A DNA stretch of 64,000 bases, from positions 1-64,000 of the forward strand of contig JBBRVE010000002.1 in assembly GCA_038247245.1 (NCBI GenBank), written 5' to 3'. Below the pieces are notes generated by a model that was not told the DNA's origin, did no database searches, and saw only the letters and a program-made list of their open reading frames with translations. The position numbers were made by a program, and so were the translations under genes. Of this stretch, positions 26,051-34,204 are shown piece by piece (positions within the stretch are counted from its first letter, which is position 1; every line of letters starts with the position of its first letter). The DNA is from JAPWJZ01 sp038247245 (GTDB lineage: Bacteria; Pseudomonadota; Alphaproteobacteria; Micavibrionales; UBA2020).

Positions 26051-26788
26051 ATGAGCACCGAAGAGCAAAAGCCTGAACGTATCGCCAAGCGCCTCGCCCG
26101 CGCCGGGGTCTGCTCGCGCAGGGACGCGGAGCGGCTCATCCTAGAAGGTCGCGTCAAGCTGAACGGCGAGATTCTGGCAAGCCCCGCCCAGAACGTGACA
26201 GAAGCCGACCAGATCGAGGTCGATGGCAACCCCGTCGGTGCAAAAGAACCGACGCGGCTGTGGCGTTACCATAAACCGCGCGGCCTTGTGACGACGCATA
26301 AGGACGAACACGGGCGGCAGACTATTTTCGAAAGCCTGCCCGAAGACATGCCCCGCGTGATTTCCGTGGGGCGGCTCGACTTGAATTCCGAGGGGCTGAT
26401 CCTGCTGACCAATAACGGCGCGCTGACGCGCCACCTTGAACTGCCCGCAACCGGCTGGACACGCAAATACCGTGTGCGCGCCTTCGGCGAAATGACCGAT
26501 GCAAAAGTCGCGCGGCTGCATAACGGCGTCACCGTCGATGGCGTGCATTACGGCAAGATCGTGGCCACTGTCGAGCGTGAAACCGGCGACAACGTCTGGA
26601 TCGAAATGATTTTGACCGAAGGCAAGAACCGCGAAATCCGCCGCGTGCTGGAATTTTTGGGTCTGACCGTCAACCGCCTCATCCGCACCTCCTATGGCCC
26701 CTTCACGCTTGGCAACATGGACGAGGGCGCGGTCGAGGAAGTGTCGAAAAAAACGATACAGGAAACGCTGGGCGGAAAATTTTTATAA
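26051..26788 (+). CDS. rluB: Pseudouridine synthase, RsuA/RluB family
   Basis: A 245-residue enzyme forming pseudouridine in rRNA. An N-terminal S4 RNA-binding domain (RIAKRLARAGVCSRRDAERL, LEGRVKLNGEIL) precedes the catalytic domain with the family motif SVGRLDLNSEGLILLTNNG, whose Asp is the nucleophile. TEGKNREIRRVLEFLG near the C-terminus is also diagnostic. The exact target (23S U2605 for RluB) is inferred from the best family fit. The ATG at 26051 is the first in frame that begins a normal S4 domain. Confidence 0.9.
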   Translation: MSTEEQKPERIAKRLARAGVCSRRDAERLILEGRVKLNGEILASPAQNVTEADQIEVDGNPVGAKEPTRLWRYHKPRGLVTTHKDEHGRQTIFESLPEDMPRVISVGRLDLNSEGLILLTNNGALTRHLELPATGWTRKYRVRAFGEMTDAKVARLHNGVTVDGVHYGKIVATVERETGDNVWIEMILTEGKNREIRRVLEFLGLTVNRLIRTSYGPFTLGNMDEGAVEEVSKKTIQETLGGKFL

Positions 26789-26800
26789 ACGAAAGGCGAT

Positions 26801-27574
26801 ATGACGATGCGCAAATTATTCATGGTGCTGGTGGCGGTTCTGGCATTGACCGCGACAGCGGTCTTGGCATTGAACGTGACAGCCGTGCAGGCGGCAGACG
26901 ACGTACCGGCGGCAAAACCCGTCGCAGAAGGCCAGTTCAAGACCCTGCCCGATGTTGCCCTGACGAACGATCCCGCGCAGCGGGCGCAATTCACGGTGAA
27001 TATGTTCTTTGCCAGCTGCTTCATGAATTTTTTCAAGCCCGAGCAGATCGCGCCCTGGGCGGATAAATACATGAACCGCCTTGTCCCCGAAGACGCAGCC
27101 TCTTTCCTCACCTCCGTCAGTTCAAAATCGGGGGATGTCTGGTTCGCGCAATTGCCGGGCGGCAAACGCCCTGAAAGCAACGATACCGTGCCGGGCGGTG
27201 AATTTGTGCTGGTGAGCGAACCGGGCCGCTGCCACGTCATCGGCCTCGGCGCGGACGAAGCCGCGTTTCACATGGCGATGAAGAAATTCTCGGATGATGC
27301 AAAGAAAAACATGCCCGGCCGCGAAATCACCTATGCCTATCGCGCTAAAAACAAGGCGAAGAACGGCGAGCCCGCGCTGAACAACAACACCAGCACCATC
27401 AAAATCCGCCAGCCGAAAAACGGCCTTGTCATCACCATCTTCGGATCAAGCGCGCAGGGAAAACTGCACGAGGTCACATCGATCATCACGATGTTCTCGA
27501 ACGCGAAACTGGCCGATACCGGCGTAAAACTGCCCGGCCCGGGTGAACGGCTGAAGGAACCGGCGGGCCAGTAA
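26801..27574 (+). CDS. Exported protein of unknown function
   Basis: A 257-residue protein with a Sec signal peptide (MTMRKLFMVLVAVLALTATA, cleavage near VQAA-D). The mature part has VNMFFASCFMNFFKPEQIAP, FVLVSEPGRCHVIGLGADEA with a second Cys, ITYAYRAKNKAKNG and IKIRQPKNGLVITIFGSSAQ. The two Cys could form a disulfide. The layout resembles small periplasmic NMCC-type hypothetical proteins of Alphaproteobacteria, but I cannot name the family. It lies 12 bases after rluB and is probably co-transcribed. Confidence 0.65.
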   Translation: MTMRKLFMVLVAVLALTATAVLALNVTAVQAADDVPAAKPVAEGQFKTLPDVALTNDPAQRAQFTVNMFFASCFMNFFKPEQIAPWADKYMNRLVPEDAASFLTSVSSKSGDVWFAQLPGGKRPESNDTVPGGEFVLVSEPGRCHVIGLGADEAAFHMAMKKFSDDAKKNMPGREITYAYRAKNKAKNGEPALNNNTSTIKIRQPKNGLVITIFGSSAQGKLHEVTSIITMFSNAKLADTGVKLPGPGERLKEPAGQ

Positions 27575-27691
27575 TTTTCCGCGACTGCTCATAAATTGCG
27601 GCGAATACCGTGAACATTGCGGGGTTGCCGTTGCCGCATGAATGGTTTATTTTCTGGCTAAATCAAAAACGCCAGCACAAGGAAAAACAAC

Positions 27692-28159
27692 ATGTCTCCC
27701 GCCACCACCGTCAATCAGGACGAAGTCCTGAAGGTCCTCAACAAAATTCTCGAGGCCGAACTTGCGGGCGTCGTGCGCTATATCCACTACTCGCTGATGA
27801 TTTTCGGCTATAACCGTATTCCGATCGTGTCGTGGCTGCGCAGCCAGGCGACGGAATCGATGGATCATGCGCAGCAGGCGGGTGAACTCATCACCCATTT
27901 CGGTGGCCACCCCTCGCTCGGCATCGGTTCCCTGCTGGAATCACACAAGCATGACATCAGCGACATCCTGAAGGAATCGCTGGAACATGAAAAGGCGACC
28001 CTCGGCCATTATCACGAACTGCTGAAACTGGTCGAAGGCAAATCCGTGCTGCTCGAAGAATACGCACGCGACCTGATCCGCCAGGAAGAACTGCACACCG
28101 GCGACGTCGACAAAATGCTCCGCCGCCCCGGCGAACTGCGCGAAGTCGCGAAATCCTAA
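27692..28159 (+). CDS. Bacterioferritin-like protein
   Basis: A 155-residue four-helix ferritin-like protein. The bacterioferritin pattern is visible: LNKILEAELAGVVRYIHYS (first helix Glu), RSQATESMDHAQQAGELITH with the E-x-x-x-H metal ligands, LEHEKATLGHYHELLKLVEG, and IRQEELHTGDVDKML near the end with E and H ligands. It should bind a di-iron centre and act in iron storage or detoxification. The Met expected for haem binding in classical Bfr is not obvious, so a haem-free relative is possible. A palindromic element follows the stop. Confidence 0.85.
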   Translation: MSPATTVNQDEVLKVLNKILEAELAGVVRYIHYSLMIFGYNRIPIVSWLRSQATESMDHAQQAGELITHFGGHPSLGIGSLLESHKHDISDILKESLEHEKATLGHYHELLKLVEGKSVLLEEYARDLIRQEELHTGDVDKMLRRPGELREVAKS

Positions 28160-28174
28160 GATTTAAACCTTGCT

Positions 28175-28243
28175 GTCATCCTGAACGAAGTGAAGGATAT
28201 CTCTTGTTTGCCAAGGGATATCCTTCACTTCGTTCAGGATGAC
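28175..28243. repeat. Perfect 27-bp palindromic element between convergent genes
   Basis: Two exact 27-base inverted arms (28175-28201 and 28217-28243; core CATCCTGAACGAAGTGAAGG) enclose a 15-base loop and are followed on the plus strand by GTTTTGA. It sits between the convergent bacterioferritin-like and antiporter genes, where it can terminate transcription from either side. This TCATCCTGAACGAAGTGAAG-type sequence belongs to a class of intergenic palindromes common in many bacteria. Confidence 0.8.
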
Positions 28244-28265
28244 GTTTTGATTGTTGGCCTGATGT

Positions 28266-29498
28266 TTATTCGTCCTGCGCGGGCGTCAGGATGTTCACGC
28301 CCAGCTTGCGGATGGCGACGTCGTGCAGCCGTCTTGCGATGGCCAGCCACATGGGGCTGATCAGCAGCGACAGGGCGATCACGGAAATCATCAGGCGGTA
28401 TCCCTCCGCCGAAATCACGTTCGCGGCCACGCCGCCCGCCACAAGGATAAATGAAAATTCGCCCAGCTGCCCCATCACCACGCCCGCATGGAACGCGCGC
28501 CGCCACGGCTCGCCCAGCAAATGCAGGATGCCGACGTTTACAAATGTTTTAAGGAAGGTGACGATGGCCAGTACCAGCAGCACGTTTTTCCAGTTGGAAA
28601 CGATATAATCAAGGTCGATCAGCAAGCCAATGGACAGGAAAAACACCATCAGCAGGATCGTCTGGATGGGTTCTGCCGCCTTGTGCATTGTCGCCCGTAC
28701 ATTTGAATTGCCGATGATCAGCCCCGCAAGGAACGCGCCATAGGCGGTGGAAAGGCCGACGAGCCCCGACAGCGTCGCCCATGTAAAGCAGAACGCCAAT
28801 GCGGCCAGTGGAATGACTTCATGCCGCGACACAATCCAGCCCGACATGGGCAGGTCGATGCGGTCGCGCTTTGACAGGAACCAGCTGACGGCGACCAGCA
28901 GCCCGATTGCAATGGCCAGTTTCACGATAATGGCGGCGGTCACACCATTCGCGCCGATTGAACCTGCGTCATGCCCGCTGCCGAACGCGCCGATGATCAG
29001 CAGCATGGGGATAACGGCAAGGTCTTGCGCGATCAGGACGGAAACGGTGGTGCGGCCGACAGGCGTGCGCAGCTCGTCCGTTTCCTCCAGAATTTTGATG
29101 GCGACAGCCGTGGATGACAGGGCCGTTGCAAAGGCGAAGACGACAATGCGCTCCAGAGTCCAGTCGAGGAAATGGCCGATGCCGTAAAACACCGCCAGCG
29201 CCGCCACAATCTGCAGTGCAGCGACCGACAGCGCCTTCCGGTAAACCGTTTTGAAACTGCGCAAGCTGAGTTCCATGCCGATCAGGAACAGCAGCATGAT
29301 CACGCCCAGTTCCGCCAGCACCTGCACAGTTTCTGTATTGGATACGAGCTTTAATCCCGTAGGGCCCAGCGCCACGCCCGCAAGGATATAGCCGACGATG
29401 GCGGGCTGGCGCAGGCGGATCAACGCAAGGCCGCAGAGCAATGCTGCGGTGGTGACAAGCGCGATGGAGGTAAGTGTGTCGATATGATCAGCGGCCAT
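28266..29498 (-). CDS. CPA2-family monovalent cation/proton antiporter (Kef-type)
   Basis: A 410-residue inner-membrane transporter with about 12 hydrophobic segments. CPA2 landmarks are GYILAGVALGPTGLKLVSNT, MLLFLIGMELSLRSFKTVYR, ATALSSTAVAIKILEE, VSVLIAQDLAVIPMLLIIGA and the late AYGAFLAGLIIGNSNVR. It should exchange Na+ or K+ for protons. There is no C-terminal TrkA-N domain, unlike KefB/KefC, so regulation would differ. A second CPA2 gene of similar size lies at 58197. Confidence 0.92.
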   Translation of the reverse strand: MAADHIDTLTSIALVTTAALLCGLALIRLRQPAIVGYILAGVALGPTGLKLVSNTETVQVLAELGVIMLLFLIGMELSLRSFKTVYRKALSVAALQIVAALAVFYGIGHFLDWTLERIVVFAFATALSSTAVAIKILEETDELRTPVGRTTVSVLIAQDLAVIPMLLIIGAFGSGHDAGSIGANGVTAAIIVKLAIAIGLLVAVSWFLSKRDRIDLPMSGWIVSRHEVIPLAALAFCFTWATLSGLVGLSTAYGAFLAGLIIGNSNVRATMHKAAEPIQTILLMVFFLSIGLLIDLDYIVSNWKNVLLVLAIVTFLKTFVNVGILHLLGEPWRRAFHAGVVMGQLGEFSFILVAGGVAANVISAEGYRLMISVIALSLLISPMWLAIARRLHDVAIRKLGVNILTPAQDE

Positions 29499-29532
29499 GC
29501 CTGATATCCTAACCCCTAAACCTTAACAAAAA

Positions 29533-29570
29533 AAAGCCGCGCCTGACATTAGTTTGTCGGGCGCGGCTTT
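29533..29570 (-). terminator. Rho-independent terminator of the OmpA-like lipoprotein gene
   Basis: A stem of about 15 bp (AAAGCCGCGCCTGAC / GTCGGGCGCGGCTTT, one mismatch) with an 8-base loop, followed on the minus strand by eight or more T. It is 14 bases after the stop of the gene at 29584. Confidence 0.85.
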
Positions 29571-29583
29571 TGTATGTCGGTAA

Positions 29584-30771
29584 TTATTGCAGGTAGATGT
29601 GGATCTCGCTGTTGCGCACATCGGTGCTGTTCGCAGCGTTCAGGCGCACGCGTTCAACCGGCAGGCCCATTTGCGCGAGCGAGCGCAGGACGGCTTCGCC
29701 GTTCTTGCGGGCTTCGGACGATGCCAGCGCGACTTCGGCGGGGTTGCCGCGCGAGGGGGACACAGCCACGAGGTCGAAACGGGCAGCGGGGTATTTTTCC
29801 AGCGCCTGGCTGACCGCGTTATACAAAGGCTCCTGATAACTCACGTTCGGGCGGTCGAAACGGATGATGACCAGCGGGCGGCCGCGGGCGGGTGCCTGCG
29901 GCGCGTTGCGGTACATCTCGTTGTTCGATTCCGTCGCCTTTTTGTAAAGCGTGTTGGAAATGTTCTGGCCGTACAGGTCGCCGTTGGTGATGGCGAGCGA
30001 CAGCGTCTGCAGGTTCGCGCGTTCGGAGCGCAGGTACGATCCGCGGCGGTTGATCTCGTCGCCGACCGAGGTCAGCAGGCGGTTCAGGTTAACGATTTCC
30101 TGATTCACGTTGTCTTCCAGCGTGCGCAGGCGGTCATGGTCGGCCTTCACAGCGCCCGACAGGCCATAGGCCGCGCGGGTGTTTTCCTGCAGGTAAGCTG
30201 CCTTGGATGCTTCGTTTGCAAGGTCGGTCGCCAGCTCGTTCAGCAGGCCGGCGCTTTGCGACAGGCTGTCGAGGCTGTTTTCAGCGGCGTTCCAGCGTTC
30301 CACCAGCACGGGGTTGCCGGGGGTGGTGCCGGACTGCAGTTCGGTATTGATGGCGGCGACCTGTTCATAATAACGCGCGGCATCGCTATCGCTTTTCGAT
30401 TGCAGCGAACGCAGACGGCCCTGGAATTTCGAGGTCGTACCCTGCAGCGATGACAGGTCGCGGTTCAGGTCGTTCACCTTGCGCGACACCAGCGTCTCGA
30501 CGCCGGAATGGTAATAGGGGACGGGCGAGAATTTCGTGGCGTTGTCTTCGGTCAGCACCGTGTCGCGCGATCCGCGGCGGTAAATCACATCGGGTGCGGG
30601 CGCATCGGTCTTCTGCAGCGCGGGGCGTGTATCCGTGGTGCGCGAGAAGCTGGGTGCCGCCACCTGATTGTCGCCATTGTAGGTGGCCATTTTGCCATCT
30701 GCCGTGCAGGCGCTTAAGGTTGCGCTCAGCGTGAGCGCGGCGACGAATGTGCGGAGAACGGTTTTCAGCAA
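29584..30771 (-). CDS. Lipoprotein with coiled coil and OmpA-like C-terminal domain
   Basis: The TTG start at 30771 follows GAGGTAG. A lipoprotein signal peptide (MLKTVLRTFVAALTLSATLS, then AC) has a lipobox LSAC with Cys at about residue 22. A long helical region with coiled-coil character (about 95-290: VSRKVNDLNRDLSSLQG, LRTLEDNVNQEIVNLNRLL) precedes a C-terminal domain with PLVIIRFDRPNVSYQEPLYN and VRLNAANSTDVRNSEIHIYL. This end looks like a divergent OmpA/MotB peptidoglycan-binding fold. An envelope-structural role is inferred. Confidence 0.7.
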   Translation of the reverse strand: MLKTVLRTFVAALTLSATLSACTADGKMATYNGDNQVAAPSFSRTTDTRPALQKTDAPAPDVIYRRGSRDTVLTEDNATKFSPVPYYHSGVETLVSRKVNDLNRDLSSLQGTTSKFQGRLRSLQSKSDSDAARYYEQVAAINTELQSGTTPGNPVLVERWNAAENSLDSLSQSAGLLNELATDLANEASKAAYLQENTRAAYGLSGAVKADHDRLRTLEDNVNQEIVNLNRLLTSVGDEINRRGSYLRSERANLQTLSLAITNGDLYGQNISNTLYKKATESNNEMYRNAPQAPARGRPLVIIRFDRPNVSYQEPLYNAVSQALEKYPAARFDLVAVSPSRGNPAEVALASSEARKNGEAVLRSLAQMGLPVERVRLNAANSTDVRNSEIHIYLQ

Positions 30772-31051
30772 GGCGCTACCTCGTATTCAAAAAAAAGCAT
30801 GAACCTCTGGTGGGGTCATTGTTCTTTTTAAACTATAAATCCAAGGACTTGCAATATTGAATCGACTCTGGCACCGGATCATTTGCGAGATTTCTTAAGG
30901 GGATGGCACTATTATCATTTTCATAACGATTTCAAAGACAAGCGAAATTCGCTATGCTGCCGCAAGGGTGTGAATACCCCCGAATAACCGCAGAAGTTGA
31001 ACGCAATTCGCTTGCCCTTTCATTCCGAATCTTATAGAAACCATAAGTCTT

Positions 31052-31128
31052 GCGCCCATAGCTCAACTGGATAGAGCATCTGACTACGAATCAGAAGGTT
31101 AGGAGTTCGAATCTCTTTGGGCGCACCA
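31052..31128 (+). tRNA. tRNA-Arg (anticodon ACG)
   Basis: 77 bases including an encoded CCA end. The acceptor stem GCGCCCA pairs with TGGGCGC, the anticodon stem-loop is CTGA-CTACGAA-TCAG with anticodon ACG, and the T arm GGAGTTCGAATCTC carries the invariant TTCGAA. Position 34 is expected to be modified to inosine by TadA (gene at 25577). The 3' 45 bases are duplicated at 51775, marking the integration site of the mobile element. Confidence 0.97.
31084..31128 (+). repeat. Left attachment site (attL) inside tRNA-Arg
   Basis: 45 bases running from the anticodon loop to the CCA end of the tRNA. They are repeated exactly at 51775-51819 in the same orientation. Integration at the 3' end of a tRNA gene, with the element restoring the gene, is the usual mode of P4-type tyrosine integrases. 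Confidence 0.93.
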
Positions 31129-31172
31129 TTATTTCAAGCACTTAGGTGCTTTCTCGGTTATCTAATAAGTTA

Positions 31173-31195
31173 CCAAGTGACCTATAAGTGACCCA
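31173..31195 (+). repeat. 23-bp direct repeat, left copy (candidate integrase arm site)
   Basis: CCAAGTGACCTATAAGTGAC followed by CCA, found again exactly at 51634-51656. The unit itself contains AAGTGACC twice. It lies 45 bases inside attL. Two identical copies placed near both element ends fit arm-type binding sites of the integrase or excisionase. Confidence 0.6.
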
Positions 31196-32009
31196 AAAAC
31201 CTCCACAAAAGACCGAATCTCCCCCGTATCTCGCGCACGAACTCGCCAGAAAAGACTTATTCGAATATTCGGATTTGTATTCCGATGCGGATATTCAGGC
31301 GATTTGTGCGCGGCATGAAATTTCGTTTGAAGATCGCGGCAGGGTGTTTGGCGCGGTGCTGGATTTTGCAGCGAAGAGGTATGCAGCGCTGAAATATCGG
31401 GAGTCGATTGATCTAAGTCCCTCCGAAACCGGCAGGCATCTGACCAGCCTGCGCAGGGCAGCGAAAGAACTGGCTGCGGAGTTAGGGCGGCTGCCGCCCG
31501 CATCGCGCGAAGTTTTCGACAAGGCCGAGGGCGAACTGCAACGGGAACTCGAAAACCGGCTGGAAGAAGTTTCGATGCAGCGCGAGACATCACCGCCAGC
31601 GCGCATGGAGCAGGCCGCGACGGGCTCGTTTCATGTTATACGCGACAAAGAACCAACCGATGGCTGGCAGGGCTGGGAAACGCGCATGGAATATGTGGCG
31701 TTCAGGGATATCGAAAATGCGCTGAAGCAACTGCAAATGATTTGCGAAACGGGCATCGGATATTTGCAGCCGCAAAAGGGCGGCAGGCCGGAAAACAAGG
31801 CCATGCAAGTCTGGACGGGAATGCTCAGCGATTTCTGGGCGAAAGACCTAAAGCGCGTCTATAGGGTCGATGGCTATAAGGGCGAGGTCGTGAGCGATGC
31901 GGGTGATTTCCTGACTGATTGCCTTAAGCTCCTCGACCCCGCCGCTATAGACCAGCTCTATAGCCAAATGCGCCGCTATCGTGAAACCATGCCGCGCAAA
32001 AAGGCTTAA
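31188..32009 (+). CDS. Element-encoded helical protein of unknown function
   Basis: A 273-residue charged, mostly helical protein (ARKDLFEYSDLYSDADIQAI, LRRAAKELAAELGRLPPASR, FRDIENALKQLQMICETGIG, ending YRETMPRKKA). The proposed GTG start lies inside the 23-bp arm repeat, so the start is uncertain; a TTG further downstream is possible. There is no signal peptide or membrane segment. Position at the left end suggests an accessory role in the element. No family is recognised. Confidence 0.6.
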   Translation: MTQKPPQKTESPPYLAHELARKDLFEYSDLYSDADIQAICARHEISFEDRGRVFGAVLDFAAKRYAALKYRESIDLSPSETGRHLTSLRRAAKELAAELGRLPPASREVFDKAEGELQRELENRLEEVSMQRETSPPARMEQAATGSFHVIRDKEPTDGWQGWETRMEYVAFRDIENALKQLQMICETGIGYLQPQKGGRPENKAMQVWTGMLSDFWAKDLKRVYRVDGYKGEVVSDAGDFLTDCLKLLDPAAIDQLYSQMRRYRETMPRKKA

Positions 32010-32218
32010 GGCATCGCTATAGTCCAGCATTTAAGCCTTTCACCTTAAGCCTAGCCTTAAGCCGCTATAGCAATCCCTATAATTCCCTAATCCCAACATT
32101 AACTGCCCGACAGAAAGAGGCAGTTAATGTTTCTGGGTTATCACCAGTGCTTTGAAATGACGAAGCTGCTGCCTTGCGCAATGCTGTCCTCAGGTAAAAC
32201 CAGAGTCGAGGATGACAA

Positions 32219-32446
32219 ATGAGCGCAACAGAGAAAACATCAGGGCAGGACGACATGAACCGCCTGATCAACGAAACGGAAGCGGCGGGGTTTTTGGGAT
32301 ATTCCATCCGCGCCCTGCAAAACTGGCGATACAGGGGAGGTGGGCCGGATTTTGTGAAGGTGTCGCGGCGGTCGGTGCGTTATCGCCGCAAAGACCTGAT
32401 CGCCTGGGCGGATCGCAACACAGTTTCCAGCACATCGGAATACTGA
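32219..32446 (+). CDS. AlpA/excisionase-type helix-turn-helix protein
   Basis: A 75-residue DNA-binding protein. LINETEAAGFLGYSIRALQN then WRYRGGGPDFVKV, RRSVRYRRKDLIAWADRN is the MerR-like winged helix-turn-helix of AlpA and phage excisionases (HTH_17 type). Such proteins direct excision or activate the integrase gene in P4-like elements. The stop overlaps the next gene (TGATG), so the two are translationally coupled. Confidence 0.85.
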   Translation: MSATEKTSGQDDMNRLINETEAAGFLGYSIRALQNWRYRGGGPDFVKVSRRSVRYRRKDLIAWADRNTVSSTSEY

Positions 32447-33147
32447 TGCGCCCGCCCCTACATCCTCCTGTGCAACCCGTCACGCAACCTTATGGCTTCG
32501 TGGCCAACCTGCGGGTCCAGCGTGCAGCAGGTTTTGATGCGGATTTACAAAACATGACCTTCCGTGTTTTCGCACTGATAGTGACCTATGCCGACAAAAA
32601 CGGCGAATGTTACCCGTCGATTGCCAAAATGGCGAAAAAGCTGGGCGTATCGCGGCAGGCCATACAAAACCAGATACGCAAGCTGGTGGATAAGGGCTAT
32701 TTAAAATCCTGTCCCCAGACCAGCCGGACAAACATTTATAAAATCCTGCAACCAGCCGCAGGTTGCCCTGCGCCGCAACCGCATGCAGTTGACACCGCCG
32801 CAACCCCATTCGGTTGCCCAAAGATACCCCTTAAAAAAACAGATAAAGACCACCGATTGCATTCAAGGGTAGAGACAAAATGGGGCGGTCAGCGCGCGTA
32901 TTATCAGGAAAAGCGAAGGGAACATGAAACGGGCATATCCAAAACCGATGAAGTGGAGTTGCAAATGTTGCGGGAACAGGCGCATCACGGTTTAAATGTC
33001 GGTCAGCGCATCGAAATGGATATGGATTTACAGGCCAGTGCCACGCGGTTGCATCCAAATCACAAACAGCGCCACGAATATTTGAAATCCCGTTATGCCG
33101 CTTTGCGTGACGCGACAGCCCGCGAAGCGGTCATCCAAGCGGAATGA
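32446..33147 (+). CDS. Helix-turn-helix protein, probable replication initiator type
   Basis: The ATG at 32446 overlaps the stop of the AlpA-like gene. The 233 residues carry an HTH_36-type winged helix: MTFRVFALIVTYADKNGECY, PSIAKMAKKLGVSRQAIQNQ, IRKLVDKGYL (about 37-88). HTH_36 proteins on plasmids and mobile elements are commonly replication initiators. The C-terminal half is charged and helical (EKRREHETGISKTDEVELQM) without a recognised domain. A replication role is inferred; a 460-base non-coding region with nested inverted repeats follows. Confidence 0.7.
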   Translation: MRPPLHPPVQPVTQPYGFVANLRVQRAAGFDADLQNMTFRVFALIVTYADKNGECYPSIAKMAKKLGVSRQAIQNQIRKLVDKGYLKSCPQTSRTNIYKILQPAAGCPAPQPHAVDTAATPFGCPKIPLKKTDKDHRLHSRVETKWGGQRAYYQEKRREHETGISKTDEVELQMLREQAHHGLNVGQRIEMDMDLQASATRLHPNHKQRHEYLKSRYAALRDATAREAVIQAE

Positions 33148-33600
33148 AGCAGTATCAGCCCGCTTCACAAGCGGTTAATCAAGCACAATTCAAGTGTGAT
33201 TAACGGCGCTTCAAACTACAGGTGAAGCGCGAATTGGCACGATTTCAAGCCCTCGCCAAGCAGAAGTTTGATAAAACTATCGCTTCGTAGCGTGTTTAAG
33301 TGGTTGCGAAGCCCATGCAAGCGGGGTTTTCTAAGTAGTCGTCCCCTTTTCAGGGCTTAAACACCAAGTATAGCAAGCCGATTAGCTTTCTCATGACCTG
33401 AAGAGGTGATCACGCGCTGCACTCGCCATCAATGGAAGGCTAGATCTTACATTTTGGTATATCAATGCGGAGCGCGTTCTCGACTGCGGTTCTATCGTGA
33501 CGGAGTGCAACGGAAAGATTATCGCGAAAACAAGCATCCTGCCGAAGCCGTAAGCGGCCTTTCGGAACAAGAAACACTTCAGCATTCACCTGTTCAAGCG
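33148..33600. other. Non-coding region with nested inverted repeats (candidate origin)
   Basis: This stretch of about 450 bases has no convincing gene. Two nested perfect 8-bp inverted repeats sit at its left end: CGCTTCAC/GTGAAGCG (33161-33168, 33222-33229) outside GTTAATCA/TGATTAAC (33174-33181, 33197-33204). The arrangement, next to a putative replication protein gene, could be an origin or a recombination or regulatory site. There is no T-tract, so a simple terminator is less likely. Confidence 0.35.
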
Positions 33601-33610
33601 GAGACGTTCC

Positions 33611-33922
33611 ATGAAGGAAGGCCTGTCGATAAAGTTCAACGACAAATCGAGGTTCCTGAAGCCTGCACCCAAGCCCACGATCAAGAATGAGAACGACATC
33701 AAGGTCGGCCACCGCATCGAAGCGGAGGGCTCGAAGATCGCCGTCCGGGGCGGCAAGATCGTGAGCCGATGGGAGTCCCTGCTAAAGAAAGACCCCAGGA
33801 GCCGACACGAGACACCCAAGCAGAAACTCAACGATTACCGCCAGGCCGCTGCCGAAGCGGCTGCGCGCAAGCACAAGGCGGCTCGCGCCCACCGCAAGCC
33901 CAACGGCGCGCCGACACCCTGA
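33611..33922 (+). CDS. Small basic protein of unknown function
   Basis: A 103-residue Lys/Arg-rich protein (MKEGLSIKFNDKSRFLKPAP, then KVGHRIEAEGSKIAVRGGKI, LNDYRQAAAEAAARKHKAAR). GGAG lies 7 bases before the ATG and a strong terminator follows the stop, so it looks like a real, separately transcribed gene. The basic tail could bind nucleic acid. No family is recognised. Confidence 0.6.
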   Translation: MKEGLSIKFNDKSRFLKPAPKPTIKNENDIKVGHRIEAEGSKIAVRGGKIVSRWESLLKKDPRSRHETPKQKLNDYRQAAAEAAARKHKAARAHRKPNGAPTP

Positions 33923-33940
33923 CGAAGGGTGAAGCCTAAA

Positions 33941-33972
33941 CACAACGGCCTGCCTTGCTGGAGGCCGTTGTG
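33941..33972 (+). terminator. Rho-independent terminator
   Basis: A perfect 11-bp stem (CACAACGGCCT / AGGCCGTTGTG) with a 10-base loop, followed by TTTTCC, 18 bases after the stop of the small basic-protein gene. It also separates this gene from the convergent toxin-cassette block. Confidence 0.85.
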
Positions 33973-34008
33973 TTTTCCAGTCTTGCAGTGTAGGGGTCAC
34001 TAACTACA

Positions 34009-34194
34009 TCACTTGCACGGCTTGCTAGTTGCCGATTGAGCATCCTCAGACTTTTGCGCCCTTGTAGCATCGTCCTCTTCGATTATGTGCCCGCATCGAA
34101 CGGTAATCGCAGGTGTAAGAACGACATATGCTCCATACGAAAGCATTGCTGCTGCAATTAATCCGACAAGAGCGATTTTATACCGTGATTTCAT
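34009..34194 (-). CDS. Putative immunity protein for orphan Rhs tip 1
   Basis: A 61-residue protein with an N-terminal membrane segment or uncleaved signal (MKSRYKIALVGLIAAAMLSY, GAYVVL) and a short hydrophilic exported tail with two Cys (RCGHIIEEDDATRAQKSEDA). It lies 10 bases after the toxin-tip gene in the same orientation, the usual place of an immunity gene. A membrane-anchored periplasmic location would mean the toxin acts outside the cytoplasm. The immunity role is inferred from position only. Confidence 0.5.
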   Translation of the reverse strand: MKSRYKIALVGLIAAAMLSYGAYVVLTPAITVRCGHIIEEDDATRAQKSEDAQSATSKPCK

Positions 34195-34204
34195 TGACTA
34201 TCCC

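Noticed and set aside
33406..33690. Plus-strand frame of 94 codons before the small basic-protein gene
   Set aside because: Overlaps the better-supported gene at 33611 in another frame and lacks a ribosome binding site.
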